From Paenibacillus sp. FSL R5-0341 (GTDB lineage Bacteria > Bacillota > Bacilli > Paenibacillales > Paenibacillaceae): a DNA stretch of 64,000 nt. A model generated the notes under the pieces. That model searched no databases and had not been told where the DNA came from. It saw only the letters and a program-made list of their open reading frames with translations. This document shows positions 45,785-54,345 of the stretch, piece after piece; position 1 is the stretch's first letter; each line of letters starts with the position of its first letter. The position numbers and the translations under genes are program-made. The stretch lies in assembly GCF_037975235.1 (NCBI RefSeq), contig NZ_CP150241.1, forward strand, positions 682,001 through 746,000. The letters run 5' to 3'.

Positions 45785-47026
45785 TTGAATAAAGCTCAGG
45801 GTAGTCAAACCGTTGCCGTGGAGGCAGCGGCTGAGGGCCAGGCAGTGTCCGTGACCAGCTGGAAGTTTAACTTTGGACCGGACTCGGGAAGAGAAGAAGA
45901 GACAGGAGATTATCTGAATGTGACTGCAACAACCACATATGAGGAACGCGGAGGATACGGATTTGAGGCAGGATCTCTGGTGTATGAGAAACAACGCATT
46001 CGTGATGACGATGTGTCGGATCCTACGAAACAACATTATAACAATCCGGGGCAGACAACCATGTCTGCCCGATTGCGTTCAGGCTTCTGTATTCCGCTCA
46101 AAGCATCGTTCATCGTGGATGTTCCCGACGGAACCTACCAAGTATTACTCGTTGCAGGTGATGAATTGGCTGAGACAGTGACCCGCGTGAAAGCTGGTGA
46201 GGGTAGACTTGTACTGCCAACCATTCGCACACTTCCCGGACAATGCGCAGAGGTTCGATTCTCGGTTGTTGCTCGTGGCGGCAGACTTCGTCTGTCATTT
46301 TCCGGTCCTGCACCAAGAATTAATGCGTTAGAGATTACCCTTGCGAATCAGACCATGACTGTATTCCTTGCAGGGGATTCAACTGTAACGGATCAGCCAG
46401 AAAGTGGATATCCGTATTGTGGTTGGGGCCAGCTGTTGCCTGCACAGTTCAAACATGATGTGGCAGTGGATAATCACGCACAGTCAGGCCGAAGTTCCCG
46501 AAGTTTCATCAATGAAGGCAGACTCAGCGCCATTATGGAGCGAATCAAGCCGGAAGATTTTTTGTTTATTCAATTTGGACATAACGATGAGAAGCCGGAC
46601 CCTGAACGTGGGACCGACCCATTCACAACATATAAGGAATATTTGAAAAAGTATATCGATGCCGCCCGCGAAGCCAAAGCTCGTCCAGTGCTCGTGACCC
46701 CGGTGCATCGGCGTTATTTCGCGGACGACGGTACTTTGACCGATACGCACGGCGATTACATTATCGCCGTGCGTGAGCTGGCGGAAGAGGAAGACGTTCC
46801 GCTGATCGATCTGGCGGAGCGCAGCCGTCTTCTGTTCGAGCAGGCGGGCGTGGAAGGCAGTAAGGAAGACTTTATGTGGGTGCTGCCAGGCGAATATGTG
46901 AACTTCCCGTCAGGCGTGGAGGATAACACACACTTTCAGGAGCGCGGCGCCTCCCGCCTTGCCCAGCAGGTGGCAGAAGCCATCCGCGAGTTGCAATTGC
47001 AACCGTTGCAGATGTATCTGCGGTAG
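45785..47026 (+). CDS. Rhamnogalacturonan acetylesterase (CE12 type) with N-terminal jelly-roll domain
   Basis: A 413-residue enzyme expected to remove acetyl groups from rhamnogalacturonan-derived sugars. The N-terminal ~170 residues (SWKFNFGPDSGREEETGDYL) are a beta-sandwich resembling carbohydrate-binding modules. The CE12/SGNH domain (about 185-413) has VFLAGDSTVTDQPESGY with the Ser, DNHAQSGRSSRSFI with the glycine, QFGHNDEKPD with the Asn and DNTHFQERGASRLA with the catalytic His. There is no signal peptide, so it acts on imported oligosaccharides, as Bacillus YesT/RhgT-type enzymes do. TTG at 45785 is chosen over TTG 45776, since AAGGAGG ends at 45775. Confidence 0.88.
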   Translation: MNKAQGSQTVAVEAAAEGQAVSVTSWKFNFGPDSGREEETGDYLNVTATTTYEERGGYGFEAGSLVYEKQRIRDDDVSDPTKQHYNNPGQTTMSARLRSGFCIPLKASFIVDVPDGTYQVLLVAGDELAETVTRVKAGEGRLVLPTIRTLPGQCAEVRFSVVARGGRLRLSFSGPAPRINALEITLANQTMTVFLAGDSTVTDQPESGYPYCGWGQLLPAQFKHDVAVDNHAQSGRSSRSFINEGRLSAIMERIKPEDFLFIQFGHNDEKPDPERGTDPFTTYKEYLKKYIDAAREAKARPVLVTPVHRRYFADDGTLTDTHGDYIIAVRELAEEEDVPLIDLAERSRLLFEQAGVEGSKEDFMWVLPGEYVNFPSGVEDNTHFQERGASRLAQQVAEAIRELQLQPLQMYLR

Positions 47027-47035
47027 GTTCATGTC

Positions 47036-47306
47036 TTTAATTATTAAGCGAGTTAAACGAAGTAACGAGCCAGCAAAAGTTGCCCAGCGAGTAGCGGCGG
47101 CAATAATGTTTTAAATCATTCCGGCGAGCGTTGCGGCGGAGGAGGGCGGAATCGGGTAGAGGGAGCGAAGCGTCCGCCTTTGGAGCGGGATTTCCCCTGC
47201 TGAGGGGGAATGAATAGAAATCCCGAGCCAACAGCGGCCCGTAGCCCGATCCGCCCACCGAAGCGACCGCACCGCGAGCCGCCCCCACGTTTTTAATTTA
47301 ATTATT
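47036..47306. mobile_element. GC-rich palindromic insertion flanked by 10-bp direct repeats
   Basis: TTTAATTATT occurs at 47036-47045 and 47297-47306, bounding about 251 bp that is clearly GC-richer than the surroundings. Within it, GGGCGGAATCGGGTAGAGGG (47144-47163) pairs with 47238-47256, and inside that GCGGGATTT (47185-47193) pairs with AAATCCCG (47218-47225) around CCCC-GGGG. Outer arms (47121 onward and about 47285 leftward) pair imperfectly. No reading frame has a ribosome binding site. It looks like a short non-autonomous insertion in the esterase-ASRT gap, probably creating a long mRNA hairpin. Confidence 0.6.
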
Positions 47307-47321
47307 GGAGGATATACTCAA

Positions 47322-47738
47322 ATGACATTGGACCCGACCAAACAAGATACTTCAGCCCATAAGACGGCTCCAACAGCTGCAGGTCACACCTATTGGGTGA
47401 TTCCGGATGGCTACATCCCGCCGGAGAGTAGCGGCACACTGGAGAGTCATGAGAGCATCTGCGTATTAAACACAGGTGCAACAGATGCGGAGTTGCAAAT
47501 CACGATATACTTTGAAGACAGAGATCCACTTGAAGATATTATAGCTGAAGTGCCAGCGAGAAGAACAAAGCATATTCGTACTGCATCGCTTCGCTCCGGT
47601 GAGCAGTCTATTCCGGCAGGCGTACCTTATGCGATCACTGTTTCGAGCAACATCCCCGTCATCATCCAGTACAGTCGCTTGGACACGACCCAGCCTGAAT
47701 TGGCATTGATGAGTGTCATGGCGTATCCACTGGGATAA
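47322..47738 (+). CDS. ASRT-like (sensory rhodopsin transducer family) protein
   Basis: A 138-residue cytosolic protein. It matches the pattern of the Anabaena sensory rhodopsin transducer family (PF07100): YWVIPDGYIPPESSG, SHESICVLNTGATDAELQIT, RRTKHIRTASLRSGE, GVPYAITVSSNIPVIIQYSR and a terminal ALMSVMAYPLG. ASRT-type proteins form beta-sandwich tetramers; bacterial homologues without rhodopsin occur in sugar loci and may bind carbohydrate. No rhodopsin gene is visible. ATG at 47322 follows TTGGAGGA. It is the last gene of the rhamnogalacturonan-type locus, cut off from the esterase by a GC-rich insertion. Confidence 0.82.
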   Translation: MTLDPTKQDTSAHKTAPTAAGHTYWVIPDGYIPPESSGTLESHESICVLNTGATDAELQITIYFEDRDPLEDIIAEVPARRTKHIRTASLRSGEQSIPAGVPYAITVSSNIPVIIQYSRLDTTQPELALMSVMAYPLG

Positions 47739-47767
47739 CATGGCGACTTGGTTTCAAAATTCAAGCC

Positions 47768-47820
47768 AAAAAAGAAGACCCGTAACCTTGCATTTATTGC
47801 AGGTGTACGGGTCTTCTTTC
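47768..47820. terminator. Bidirectional terminator, ASRT gene / germination locus 1
   Basis: AAAGAAGACCCGT and CCTTGCA pair with TGCAGG and ACGGGTCTTCTTT around TTTAT, with T and A tails. Confidence 0.9.
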
Positions 47821-47827
47821 ATTACAA

Positions 47828-48985
47828 TCACTTACTGTATTTATACGTGCTTGCATTAAGGATATCCACATGAACTTCTACTTTGCCAAGCTTGAAACGC
47901 TCCAGGGGGTCAGCACGTTGGGAGACCTCTTGTTGCCATAATGGAAGATTGTGGCGATAGAGGTGTTCCGCCAGACCGTATGAATCGATTTGGCGTGACT
48001 TGGTTTTTTCGAACGTATCTCGGATTTGGGATTCGATTTGTTTCTCCGCTTCCTGTTCCATGGCATGTGGAGACCGAGGAGCCCCGTGATCTTCGGTGAT
48101 GGAGCTTTTGACCGAGGTAACCAGATCGAATGTGACGCCATCTCCTTGTTTTCTCGCCGTGATTCTCGTCTTGGGATTACGAAGCATCAGGGTTAAGTCA
48201 GGAGTTTTCCCACCATTCCCATCTACGTATAGTGGGTACTGATGTACGCGCTCATAATTTACGTATCGTGTACCATCTGCGTCTGCTCCTGCAACTCTAC
48301 CCTGACTTGTGCCTTTGGAAATGACATAAAACCCATCCATTCTAACAAGGGGGGGAGTTTTATCGCCGTTGAACCAGGTCTCGTTTCTCGTTGAAACCGA
48401 GGGTAAAAGAACGACGGAAGCCGGCTCCCGTAGTCCATCGAGAAGCTGGTGAAGCCGGATAGGTTCGTAACCGGAATGCTGTTTGTATAGCCTCATGGGC
48501 TCAAATAACTCAATGGTTTGAGCGGATTGGTTCAACAATGCAGAGGGAGAGAGTATATCCGGAATGTTATGCTCTGTAGCGTAGATCCAGGGTGTATATC
48601 TTAGTTGACCTGAATGAAGAAGTGTATTAAAGATATCCTCCAGTCGACCATCTAGCGCTTTTTTGGATAAGACAATAGCTTTGACATGAGTCCAGAGCGT
48701 TTGCTGCTGTGACGTTTCATACAAGTCGTTAATAGCCATGCTCAGAGTTGTACCTTCGCCACGTCCAGTCCAGATATCCCTTGTCTCCCGGGAAGTTGGC
48801 GTTTCCTGTTTTGCAATACTGGAGAAGTCAATCAGTTGGGCATAAGCAATGTACTGGTTGTCCACGTAATCTATTCCAATGGCCGTGATGAAGTTAATAC
48901 TTTGCACTTCTTTGGAATCCCAGCACCCCGTTAGCAGAATCAAGCACCCCACAAGTAGGCCAATCATGGATGTACATCTGATCAT
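47828..48985 (-). CDS. Ger(x)C family spore germination lipoprotein
   Basis: C subunit of a GerA-type germinant receptor, lipid-anchored at the outer face of the inner spore membrane. The 385-residue protein has lipobox LLTGC followed by WDSKEVQSINFITAIGIDYV, the Ger(x)C signature. A long receptor-like domain (ILSPSALLNQSAQTIELFEPM) and a C-terminal helix follow (QREVSQRADPLERFKLGK-type segment). The ATG at 48985 overlaps the upstream A-subunit stop by 4 nt. A start further upstream at 49132 would lie inside the A-subunit gene. It is the last gene of locus 1, whose order is B-A-C. Confidence 0.92.
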   Translation of the reverse strand: MIRCTSMIGLLVGCLILLTGCWDSKEVQSINFITAIGIDYVDNQYIAYAQLIDFSSIAKQETPTSRETRDIWTGRGEGTTLSMAINDLYETSQQQTLWTHVKAIVLSKKALDGRLEDIFNTLLHSGQLRYTPWIYATEHNIPDILSPSALLNQSAQTIELFEPMRLYKQHSGYEPIRLHQLLDGLREPASVVLLPSVSTRNETWFNGDKTPPLVRMDGFYVISKGTSQGRVAGADADGTRYVNYERVHQYPLYVDGNGGKTPDLTLMLRNPKTRITARKQGDGVTFDLVTSVKSSITEDHGAPRSPHAMEQEAEKQIESQIRDTFEKTKSRQIDSYGLAEHLYRHNLPLWQQEVSQRADPLERFKLGKVEVHVDILNASTYKYSK

Positions 48986-50451
48986 GGCCCTTTTCTCCGA
49001 CGAGTGGAATCTTGGGTATGAAGTGCTGCTGGACGTTTGGTTCTTTTCATGGAAGGCGGCATGGATACGGCCTGAGTGAAATCTCCGGGAATGTAGGGAG
49101 ATACGGGAGCCAGATAGGATACGCCATAACACTCCAAGGATACGAGGTGCACCAACAGGGCGAATAGTCCAATCATAAATCCGAATAATCCAAGGACGGA
49201 TGAGATGAGAAGCATCCAGATCCGGATATGGGCAGTAGCCCCGCTCAGCACGGTGTTCACGAGAATATAACTGGAGATGGATGAGATCGCTACCGTGACT
49301 ATGATGGTGGGAGATGTAATCCCTGCACGAATAGCCGCATCCCCAATGATAAGTCCGCCTACCACACTCACGGTCTGGCCTAATGCACGGGGCAACCTGC
49401 GACCGGCTTCGTTAAATAGCTCAAACATAAAAATCATCAGAAATGCTTCCAGCGTCACTGGCATGGGCAGGCCCATCCGAGTACCAGCAATCGTAGCCAA
49501 AAGAGGCAGCGGGATCTGTTCCACATTGAAACTGGTCAAGCCGATATAGAAGGCTGGGAAGAAACAGGCAATCAGCAGTCCGGATATGCGCAAGATTCGT
49601 TCAAAGGTAACGATGAAAAAGGGTGTACTTTCGTCTTCAGGAGATTTCAACTGATTGAAAAGTGTAGTTGGGGCGATGACCGCTACAGGAGAACCATCAA
49701 TGAGAACGGCAAAACGTCCATTTAACAAGGAATCAACAACAAAATCAGGACGCTCGGTATTATCTGTAAGCGGAAAGATACTCCGAACGCCTCCCATTAC
49801 AGCCCTTTCCATGATCGAGGTACCCAGAATGCCATCAATCTCAATCTGATCCAGATTATGTCGTGCTTCTTTCAGAATGTCTGGATTGATAATATCTTTT
49901 ACATATAAAAGGCCAATGGCTGTCTGGGTACGACTGCCTTTGACGTATTTCTCATAACACATCGAAGAGCTTTTCATTCGTTTGCGAATAAGGGCAATGT
50001 TTGTGGTGAGTTCTTCGGTAAATCCGTCGCGTGGCCCTTTAACTGATGTCTCAATGGCTGATTCTTCTGGACTGCGTCCAGGGATATCAGCAATATCCAG
50101 ACTGCAGGACTGAACGCCATTGCCGAAAATGATCAGCAGTTGTCCGCTAAATATCAACATATTGAGCTTATCTGTATCTGTGAGGTCATCCAGTGGATTT
50201 AATGTTAATCCCAGTTCTTTCGGATGGGATTCCTCAATGATCAGGGAATGCTGTTCCAGACGGGGAATAATAAATTGGTTAATTTGTTTACCGTCGACAA
50301 GACCGTCGCAATACAGCAGTATCACAGGCTGATCGGATTCGTCTTTAACAGGAAAAGTCTGAATTACTACATCTGCACATGGATTGAACTGCTCTTTCAA
50401 AGAGGCAAGCAGTGTTTCATGGGACGTGGTGTCAATCGCTTGATGCTCCAT
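48982..50451 (-). CDS. GerA-type spore germination receptor, A subunit
   Basis: A 489-residue subunit. A hydrophilic N-terminal domain (about 1-280) includes IVGDGVQSCSLDIADIPGR-type core, the conserved PGRSPEESAIETSVKGPRDG and IDPDILKEARHNLDQIEIDGI-like segment. Four to five membrane helices follow (RISGLLIACFFPAFYIGLTS, IPLPLLATIAGTRMGLPMPV, GGLIIGDAAIRAG). The family is GerAA/GerKA, which pass ions during germination. The ATG at 50451 follows GAGGAAACATC and overlaps the B-subunit gene by 20 nt; GerC follows with ATGA overlap. Tight coupling implies stoichiometric expression. The germinant cannot be predicted. Confidence 0.92.
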   Translation of the reverse strand: MEHQAIDTTSHETLLASLKEQFNPCADVVIQTFPVKDESDQPVILLYCDGLVDGKQINQFIIPRLEQHSLIIEESHPKELGLTLNPLDDLTDTDKLNMLIFSGQLLIIFGNGVQSCSLDIADIPGRSPEESAIETSVKGPRDGFTEELTTNIALIRKRMKSSSMCYEKYVKGSRTQTAIGLLYVKDIINPDILKEARHNLDQIEIDGILGTSIMERAVMGGVRSIFPLTDNTERPDFVVDSLLNGRFAVLIDGSPVAVIAPTTLFNQLKSPEDESTPFFIVTFERILRISGLLIACFFPAFYIGLTSFNVEQIPLPLLATIAGTRMGLPMPVTLEAFLMIFMFELFNEAGRRLPRALGQTVSVVGGLIIGDAAIRAGITSPTIIVTVAISSISSYILVNTVLSGATAHIRIWMLLISSVLGLFGFMIGLFALLVHLVSLECYGVSYLAPVSPYIPGDFTQAVSMPPSMKRTKRPAALHTQDSTRRRKGP

Positions 50452-51538
50452 GATGTTTCCTCCTCTGATGGCGTGAATGGATAAAGGCAACTGTCGTTGC
50501 GATAATCGCAAGTCCGCTCAGATACACGAGATTGAACGGGAATATGTATTCGACCAGAAGCTTTTCAAAGGTCATATCATCCAGAGGGAACAACATGGTT
50601 AGAATAAAGAAGACACCTAACGAGATACAACTGATGAGCCTTCTGGTAGAATTCTTAATATTCCATATTTCAATTACAATATACATGGCCAGACTGATTC
50701 GGGTGAACGACCCTGCGAGCCACTGGTAGATAGAAAAGAAGTCGGTTTGGGCAATGTATTTGCCCAAGGAGGCAATACGCCATTCTTCAAAGGCGGGATA
50801 TCGCATTTTGGCAGCCTCAAAAGGATCGAATTCCACAATCGCCCCAATGAGTGGGCCTACAGTCAGTCCCACAATAATGAGTGCGAGCAATAGATACTGC
50901 CATACACGTATACGTTTGGTGAGATGAGGCTGGATGTACCAGATGAACAGCAGTTCAAACATGCCTGAAAGACTGTAAACCATGCCTTTAAAAACAGGGT
51001 GCCAACCATGTTCAAGCACGGGCAACAGACGACTGTAATCCTTGTATTGGGTATTCACGATAGCCACATAGAAGCCCAGCAGTACCACCAGTGGAAGGAT
51101 CAATCCTGCCGTAAATGCCAGCGAGCGAATACCTTTATACGCAGCGTAGGCACAGAGCGACATCAAGGCAATGCTGGTGACCAATATTGGCGTCTCTGTC
51201 AGGTAGTTCGTTTTGGCCCAAGTGGTCGTATCGTGCAGGGTGAAATAGATGACGCATAGAAAAAACAGACTGTTCCCAACTCGAAAGAACAGGCCAATGG
51301 GCTTGCCGAGACGGGATGTTAGCCATTCATGCAGGGTTTGATGCTGGAGAAAACGAGAGACATAAGCGAGCATTAGCGCAAATATCAGAAATGGTCCGGC
51401 TGATAGCAGGACGGAAATCCAAGAATCCCTTTTGGCCGCAGCCAAAAGGGCAGGAATAATCAGAACATGGCTGATCAAGCCAACGGACAACATGATCAAC
51501 ATCATGGCTTGTAAGAAAGAAGGCTGTGTTCGCTTCAT
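50432..51538 (-). CDS. GerB-type spore germination permease
   Basis: A 368-residue inner-membrane protein of the endospore-germination permease family (APC superfamily), with about ten helices. Recognisable parts are the N-terminal MLIMLSVGLISHVLIIPALL, WLTSRLGKPIGLFFRVGN, a TM10 segment, and EFDPFEAAKMRYPAFEEWRI with the W-A-x-S-G-x-F-like loop near LGKYIAQTDFFSIYQWLAGS. B subunits bind the germinant. ATG at 51538 has a modest GGGGACCC ribosome binding site. It leads the B-A-C locus 1; the usual order in Bacillus is A-B-C. It belongs to a different clade from the tandem B proteins at 60-62.5 kb. Confidence 0.9.
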   Translation of the reverse strand: MKRTQPSFLQAMMLIMLSVGLISHVLIIPALLAAAKRDSWISVLLSAGPFLIFALMLAYVSRFLQHQTLHEWLTSRLGKPIGLFFRVGNSLFFLCVIYFTLHDTTTWAKTNYLTETPILVTSIALMSLCAYAAYKGIRSLAFTAGLILPLVVLLGFYVAIVNTQYKDYSRLLPVLEHGWHPVFKGMVYSLSGMFELLFIWYIQPHLTKRIRVWQYLLLALIIVGLTVGPLIGAIVEFDPFEAAKMRYPAFEEWRIASLGKYIAQTDFFSIYQWLAGSFTRISLAMYIVIEIWNIKNSTRRLISCISLGVFFILTMLFPLDDMTFEKLLVEYIFPFNLVYLSGLAIIATTVAFIHSRHQRRKHHGASSD

Positions 51539-51717
51539 GCTGAGGGTCCCCTTTTCCCAGTAGACTGTCCTCAGCAGTGTTAACGGGATTGGAGCGCTTC
51601 ATACTGTCAGTCAAAATAACGAATACCCATGGCTTCTCTTACCTCTAACATCGTTTCCACGGCTGCTTCATGTCCTGTCGTATCCCCTCAATAAGAATTT
51701 CTTTCACCTAATGCGTA

Positions 51718-52653
51718 TCACGCTTTGATTCCACTGACCAGCCTATGTTTGCGACCGCTCATATTGGTGCCAAGCACACCGGTGATGATCAGTAATGCTC
51801 CGATAAAATGATAACCACTAACAGGTTCATGCAGTATCCATGCCCCACCTACGATGGAGATGAGCGTGGACAGGTTGCTGAATACACTCATTTGGGAAGC
51901 CTCCAGATGGGTCAGGGCATAGCTCGCAAGCAGGGTGGAGATCATGGTGGAGAGGATCGCCAGATAAGCGAGTGCACCCAGATAGGATGCATCTCCAAGT
52001 GGTTTGATGTAGTCCATCATGGAACCGCTGGACGCATGTCGGATCAGTGAAGCGGCGTTAAACACAATACAGCCAACCATTAGGGTGACCCATGTTAATT
52101 CCATCGGTTTATACTTCTGGGTTAACGGTCTCGCAAGCACACCATAACCTGCAAAACAGACTGTGGATAGCAGCAATAATGCAATGCCCTTCAGGTTACC
52201 CACAGACATGCCATTTCCTTGCATCATGAAAATAAAAACTACTCCAGCGACAGACAGAAGCAGGAACAGCTTCTGCATCGTAGATGTGCGTTCCTTCAGG
52301 AAAACTGAAGCGAGAACGAGTGTGAATACAGGGGCCATAGCCTGAATAATACCGGCTTCCGATGAGTTGGAAGATACGAGCCCAAAGGCTTGAAAGGCAA
52401 AAAATAATACGGGAGATAGTAGCCCCAGCGGAATAATTCGCCACAGATCACGAAGGCTAAGTCGAATTTTGATCCAGCCAAAAATGACAGGAATGCTGAC
52501 AACGATCAACGACAGCGCGAATCGGTGGGCAAGCACATCAATCGGATGTGCAACAGTGACGGTCATTTTAACAAATAGAAAAGATAGACCTATAATAGCC
52601 GCGTATAGAATAGCTGCGATATAAGCGTATCCCCGAGTGTGTGTTGTGTTCAT
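51718..52653 (-). CDS. DMT superfamily transporter (EamA)
   Basis: A 311-residue inner-membrane protein with ten predicted helices in two EamA repeats. It starts YIAAILYAAIIGLSFLFVKM, and the second half reads FAGYGVLARPLTQKYKPMEL and MSVFSNLSTLISIVGGAWIL. Family members export amino acids, nucleotides or other metabolites; which one is unknown. ATG at 52653 follows TTGGAGGAG. It is divergent from a MocR-type regulator with a 159-bp shared region holding a palindromic operator. That arrangement often pairs an exporter with its own regulator. The closest germination gene ends 180 bp upstream, so it is independent. Confidence 0.9.
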   Translation of the reverse strand: MNTTHTRGYAYIAAILYAAIIGLSFLFVKMTVTVAHPIDVLAHRFALSLIVVSIPVIFGWIKIRLSLRDLWRIIPLGLLSPVLFFAFQAFGLVSSNSSEAGIIQAMAPVFTLVLASVFLKERTSTMQKLFLLLSVAGVVFIFMMQGNGMSVGNLKGIALLLLSTVCFAGYGVLARPLTQKYKPMELTWVTLMVGCIVFNAASLIRHASSGSMMDYIKPLGDASYLGALAYLAILSTMISTLLASYALTHLEASQMSVFSNLSTLISIVGGAWILHEPVSGYHFIGALLIITGVLGTNMSGRKHRLVSGIKA

Positions 52654-52764
52654 GAATGCTCCTCCAATACAGTAGTCATAGCGTTTTATCTTTTATTATC
52701 CTGAAATATGTCAGGTTCGAGGCATGTGCTGGCCTTATTCAATATACTGCCGGGTGCATCGTGC

Positions 52765-52801
52765 TACAATAGATAAAAGGTTGAACTGTATCGGTACAGT
52801 T
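52765..52801 (+). promoter_or_regulatory. -10 box and palindromic operator of MocR-type gene
   Basis: TACAAT at 52765-52770 resembles a -10 box. AACTGTA-TCGG-TACAGTT (52784-52801) is a perfect 7-bp inverted repeat just after it, overlapping the expected transcription start and adjoining the ribosome binding site. It is the likely self-repression site and may also act on the divergent EamA gene. Confidence 0.6.
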
Positions 52802-52812
52802 GTTGGAGAGGG

Positions 52813-54207
52813 ATGATTGCATTGAGAAAATACGAAGTGATTGCCGAAGCATTAAAGCAATGGATTCAGGAACAGATGCAGCAGCAGGATCGTCGCCAGT
52901 GGGCAGATAAGGGCATTCGACTGCCAGCAGTTCGAGTTGTAGCAGAACAATATCAATGCAGTGTAAGTACAGCGATTCGAGCATATGAGTGGCTGGAACA
53001 GCGGCATTTGGTGTACGCCATACCTCAATCTGGCTACTATGCTGTACAGAACGGGACAGGTGCTCAGGATATGGACTGGCAGGGAGCGCTGGACTTCGCT
53101 TCGGCTGCTCCTGATCCGCGGGTGTTCCCTTATGCAGACTTTCGTCATTGTGTGGATCAGGCGATGGAAAAGAAGCAGGCAGAGCTATTCATGTACGGTA
53201 CAGATCAGGGATTACCATCGCTTATTCTGCTGTTGCAGAAGCAGTTTGCGGATTATCAGGTGTTTGCGAGAACAGAGCAGTTCTTTATCACATCAGGTGT
53301 GCAGCAGGCGCTGGCTGTACTTGCATTGATGCCTTTTCCCAATGGAAAGAGAAAAGTATTGTTGGAACTACCGACGTATCACAATATGCCCTCGCTACTC
53401 AGTGGATTGAATGTGCCGATTGCCGGTGTGAGACGTGCCCTGGATGGATTAGACTGGGCATCACTTGAACGTCAGTTTGCTGAGGGAGATATTAAGTTTT
53501 TCTATGTCATGCCGCGGTTTCACAATCCAATTGGCACATCGTTAACGGTTGCTGAGAAAAAGAAACTGATCCGGTTAGCACAGCGGTACGATGTCTATCT
53601 TGTTGAGGACGATTATCTGGCCGATTTGGAGGACAATACGAAACAGGACCCGCTCTGGTCCTATGATACTGAAGGTCGGGTCATCTACCTGAAGAGTTAC
53701 TCCAAAATTTTGTTTCCAGGTCTGCGTATTGGTGTAGCTGTTCTACCTTCGCCTCTAATTGAATCGTTTGGTGCCTACAAAAAAATGCTCGATATCGACA
53801 CGTCCGTTCTGTCTCAAGCTGCTCTGGAGATCTATGTGCACAGTGGAATGTTTGCTCATCACAGAAAAGTGATTCGTAACCGCTATGCTGCCCGGATGCA
53901 CACGGTGCATGAGCAACTGGATACGTATCCAGACTTTGCTCCGTTTAAGGACGCCCCTCATACAGGAGGGGAGCATACCGTATTGCCTTTGGCAGGTGAT
54001 GTGCCGCTTCGTGTTCTGGTTTCCCGGCTCCAAACTCGTGGAGTCATCGTCGATACGACAGAACGATATTATCCGGAGGGAACATATCAGGTGCATGAGG
54101 ATCAAATGCTGCGATTGAACATCTCCAATGTGCCGAAGCAGAGAATCGAAGAAGGGATGCAGGTGATCCGGGAGGAAATTTTGAAACTTCAGATCAGGCA
54201 GAAATAA
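52813..54207 (+). CDS. MocR-type PLP-dependent regulator (GntR HTH + aminotransferase fold)
   Basis: A 464-residue regulator. The N-terminal GntR winged helix (1-75) has LPAVRVVAEQYQCSVSTAIRAYEWLEQRHLVY. After a linker, residues about 95-460 are a class-I aminotransferase fold: FFITSGVQQALAVLALMPF, the Asp region EDDYLADLED and the PLP lysine in YLKSYSKILFPGLRIGVAVL. Such proteins bind PLP and an amino-acid ligand to control transport or vitamin-B6 genes. ATG at 52813 is close to GGAGAGGG; TTG at 52822 has better spacing. It is divergent from an EamA exporter, its likely target, and has its own terminator. Confidence 0.92.
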   Translation: MIALRKYEVIAEALKQWIQEQMQQQDRRQWADKGIRLPAVRVVAEQYQCSVSTAIRAYEWLEQRHLVYAIPQSGYYAVQNGTGAQDMDWQGALDFASAAPDPRVFPYADFRHCVDQAMEKKQAELFMYGTDQGLPSLILLLQKQFADYQVFARTEQFFITSGVQQALAVLALMPFPNGKRKVLLELPTYHNMPSLLSGLNVPIAGVRRALDGLDWASLERQFAEGDIKFFYVMPRFHNPIGTSLTVAEKKKLIRLAQRYDVYLVEDDYLADLEDNTKQDPLWSYDTEGRVIYLKSYSKILFPGLRIGVAVLPSPLIESFGAYKKMLDIDTSVLSQAALEIYVHSGMFAHHRKVIRNRYAARMHTVHEQLDTYPDFAPFKDAPHTGGEHTVLPLAGDVPLRVLVSRLQTRGVIVDTTERYYPEGTYQVHEDQMLRLNISNVPKQRIEEGMQVIREEILKLQIRQK

Positions 54208-54237
54208 CGTGAAGAATCGGAGTGTTGTCCGTATATA

Positions 54238-54284
54238 ACAAAAGGCGTCCACACAAGTTGATCACTTGTTGGACGCCTTTTCCA
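54238..54284. terminator. Bidirectional terminator, MocR-type gene / gsaB
   Basis: AAAAGGCGTCC and ACAAGT pair with ACTTGT and GGACGCCTTTT, with T tails on both sides. Confidence 0.88.
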
Positions 54285-54345
54285 TGAATTGTTTTCCACC
54301 GACCATACAGCTTGTACGCTATATTGTAGATGGAAATAATCCGAT

